64,000 nucleotides of DNA, from assembly GCA_963662175.1 (NCBI GenBank), contig OY759214.1, positions 97,612,115 through 97,676,114 of the forward strand, read 5' to 3'. Below the pieces are notes generated by a model. The model ran no database searches. It saw only the letters and a list, made by a program, of their open reading frames with translations, and was not told the DNA's origin. The translations under genes and the position numbers were made by a program. The stretch is from Aradus depressus. Taxonomy: Eukaryota > Arthropoda > Insecta > Hemiptera > Aradidae. Position 1 is the first letter of the stretch. Every line of letters begins with the position of its first letter. This document shows, piece by piece, positions 63,851 through 64,000 of the stretch.

Positions 63851-64000
63851 TGACAAGTCAACGAAAGCGCTGTGCCGGATTAAGACTACTTGATGCCCTA
63901 AGCAATCCACGCCTGTGGGCCCCCCTATCCACTAGTGAACTAGTATCGGTCTTTAAAAAAATTTTAACGTATTTATTTCGTGTGTACGTTTAATATAGAC
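63851..64000. other. no recognised feature; window end
   Basis: 'ccggattaagactacttgatg' and 'ccctaagcaatc' near 63874-63910 recall hAT-type subterminal text, but nothing can be shown. Confidence 0.3.

Overview
This 64 kb window is AT-rich eukaryotic DNA, most likely from an arthropod. The evidence is a Jockey-type and an RTE-type LINE, pogo and hAT transposons, tRNA-derived SINEs, and some SINE tails made of CCTAA, the arthropod telomere unit. I cannot name the species. I found no convincing host gene, exon or functional tRNA/rRNA gene. Nearly all open frames are short and lie inside repeats.

Region 1-9 kb: old non-coding repeats, then one very young LTR retrotransposon (3189-8986). Its two 1,331-bp LTRs differ at only two positions that I could see. 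It has a Lys-tRNA-type primer site, a 4-bp target duplication, and one open frame that joins a Gag-like coiled-coil N-terminus to the extreme C-terminus of an integrase. It is a non-autonomous deletion derivative.

Region 9-32 kb: the most interesting part. Several unrelated-looking foldback elements (here FBH-1 to FBH-4) carry sequences that fold as type I hammerhead self-cleaving ribozymes (core CTGANGA, helix II, GAAA, tiny palindromic helix III). Full copies share one plan: two inverted arms, a ribozyme in the arms, a one-sided tail of about 38-45 bp, and perfect target duplications of about 9-13 bp. This resembles the pLTRs of Penelope-like elements, which are known to carry hammerheads and a one-sided extension of about 40 bp. 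Here the copies appear as compact non-autonomous hairpins.

Region 32-64 kb: a mosaic of two large interspersed non-coding families (IR-1, built of about 130-145 bp monomers with hairpin ends; IR-2), two tRNA-derived SINE families (SINE-A, SINE-B), pogo-like terminal-inverted-repeat elements, a hAT deletion derivative, LINE 3' ends, and several tandem arrays.

The elements work together only as a nested history: SINEs and FBH elements sit inside IR-1, SINE-B inside IR-2, pogo inside a LINE-like repeat, and a Jockey copy directly beside an FBH-1 target duplication. Family names IR-1, IR-2, SINE-A, SINE-B, FBH and R280 are mine, for this window only. Alignments were done by eye, so boundaries of old repeats are approximate (often within 20-50 bp).
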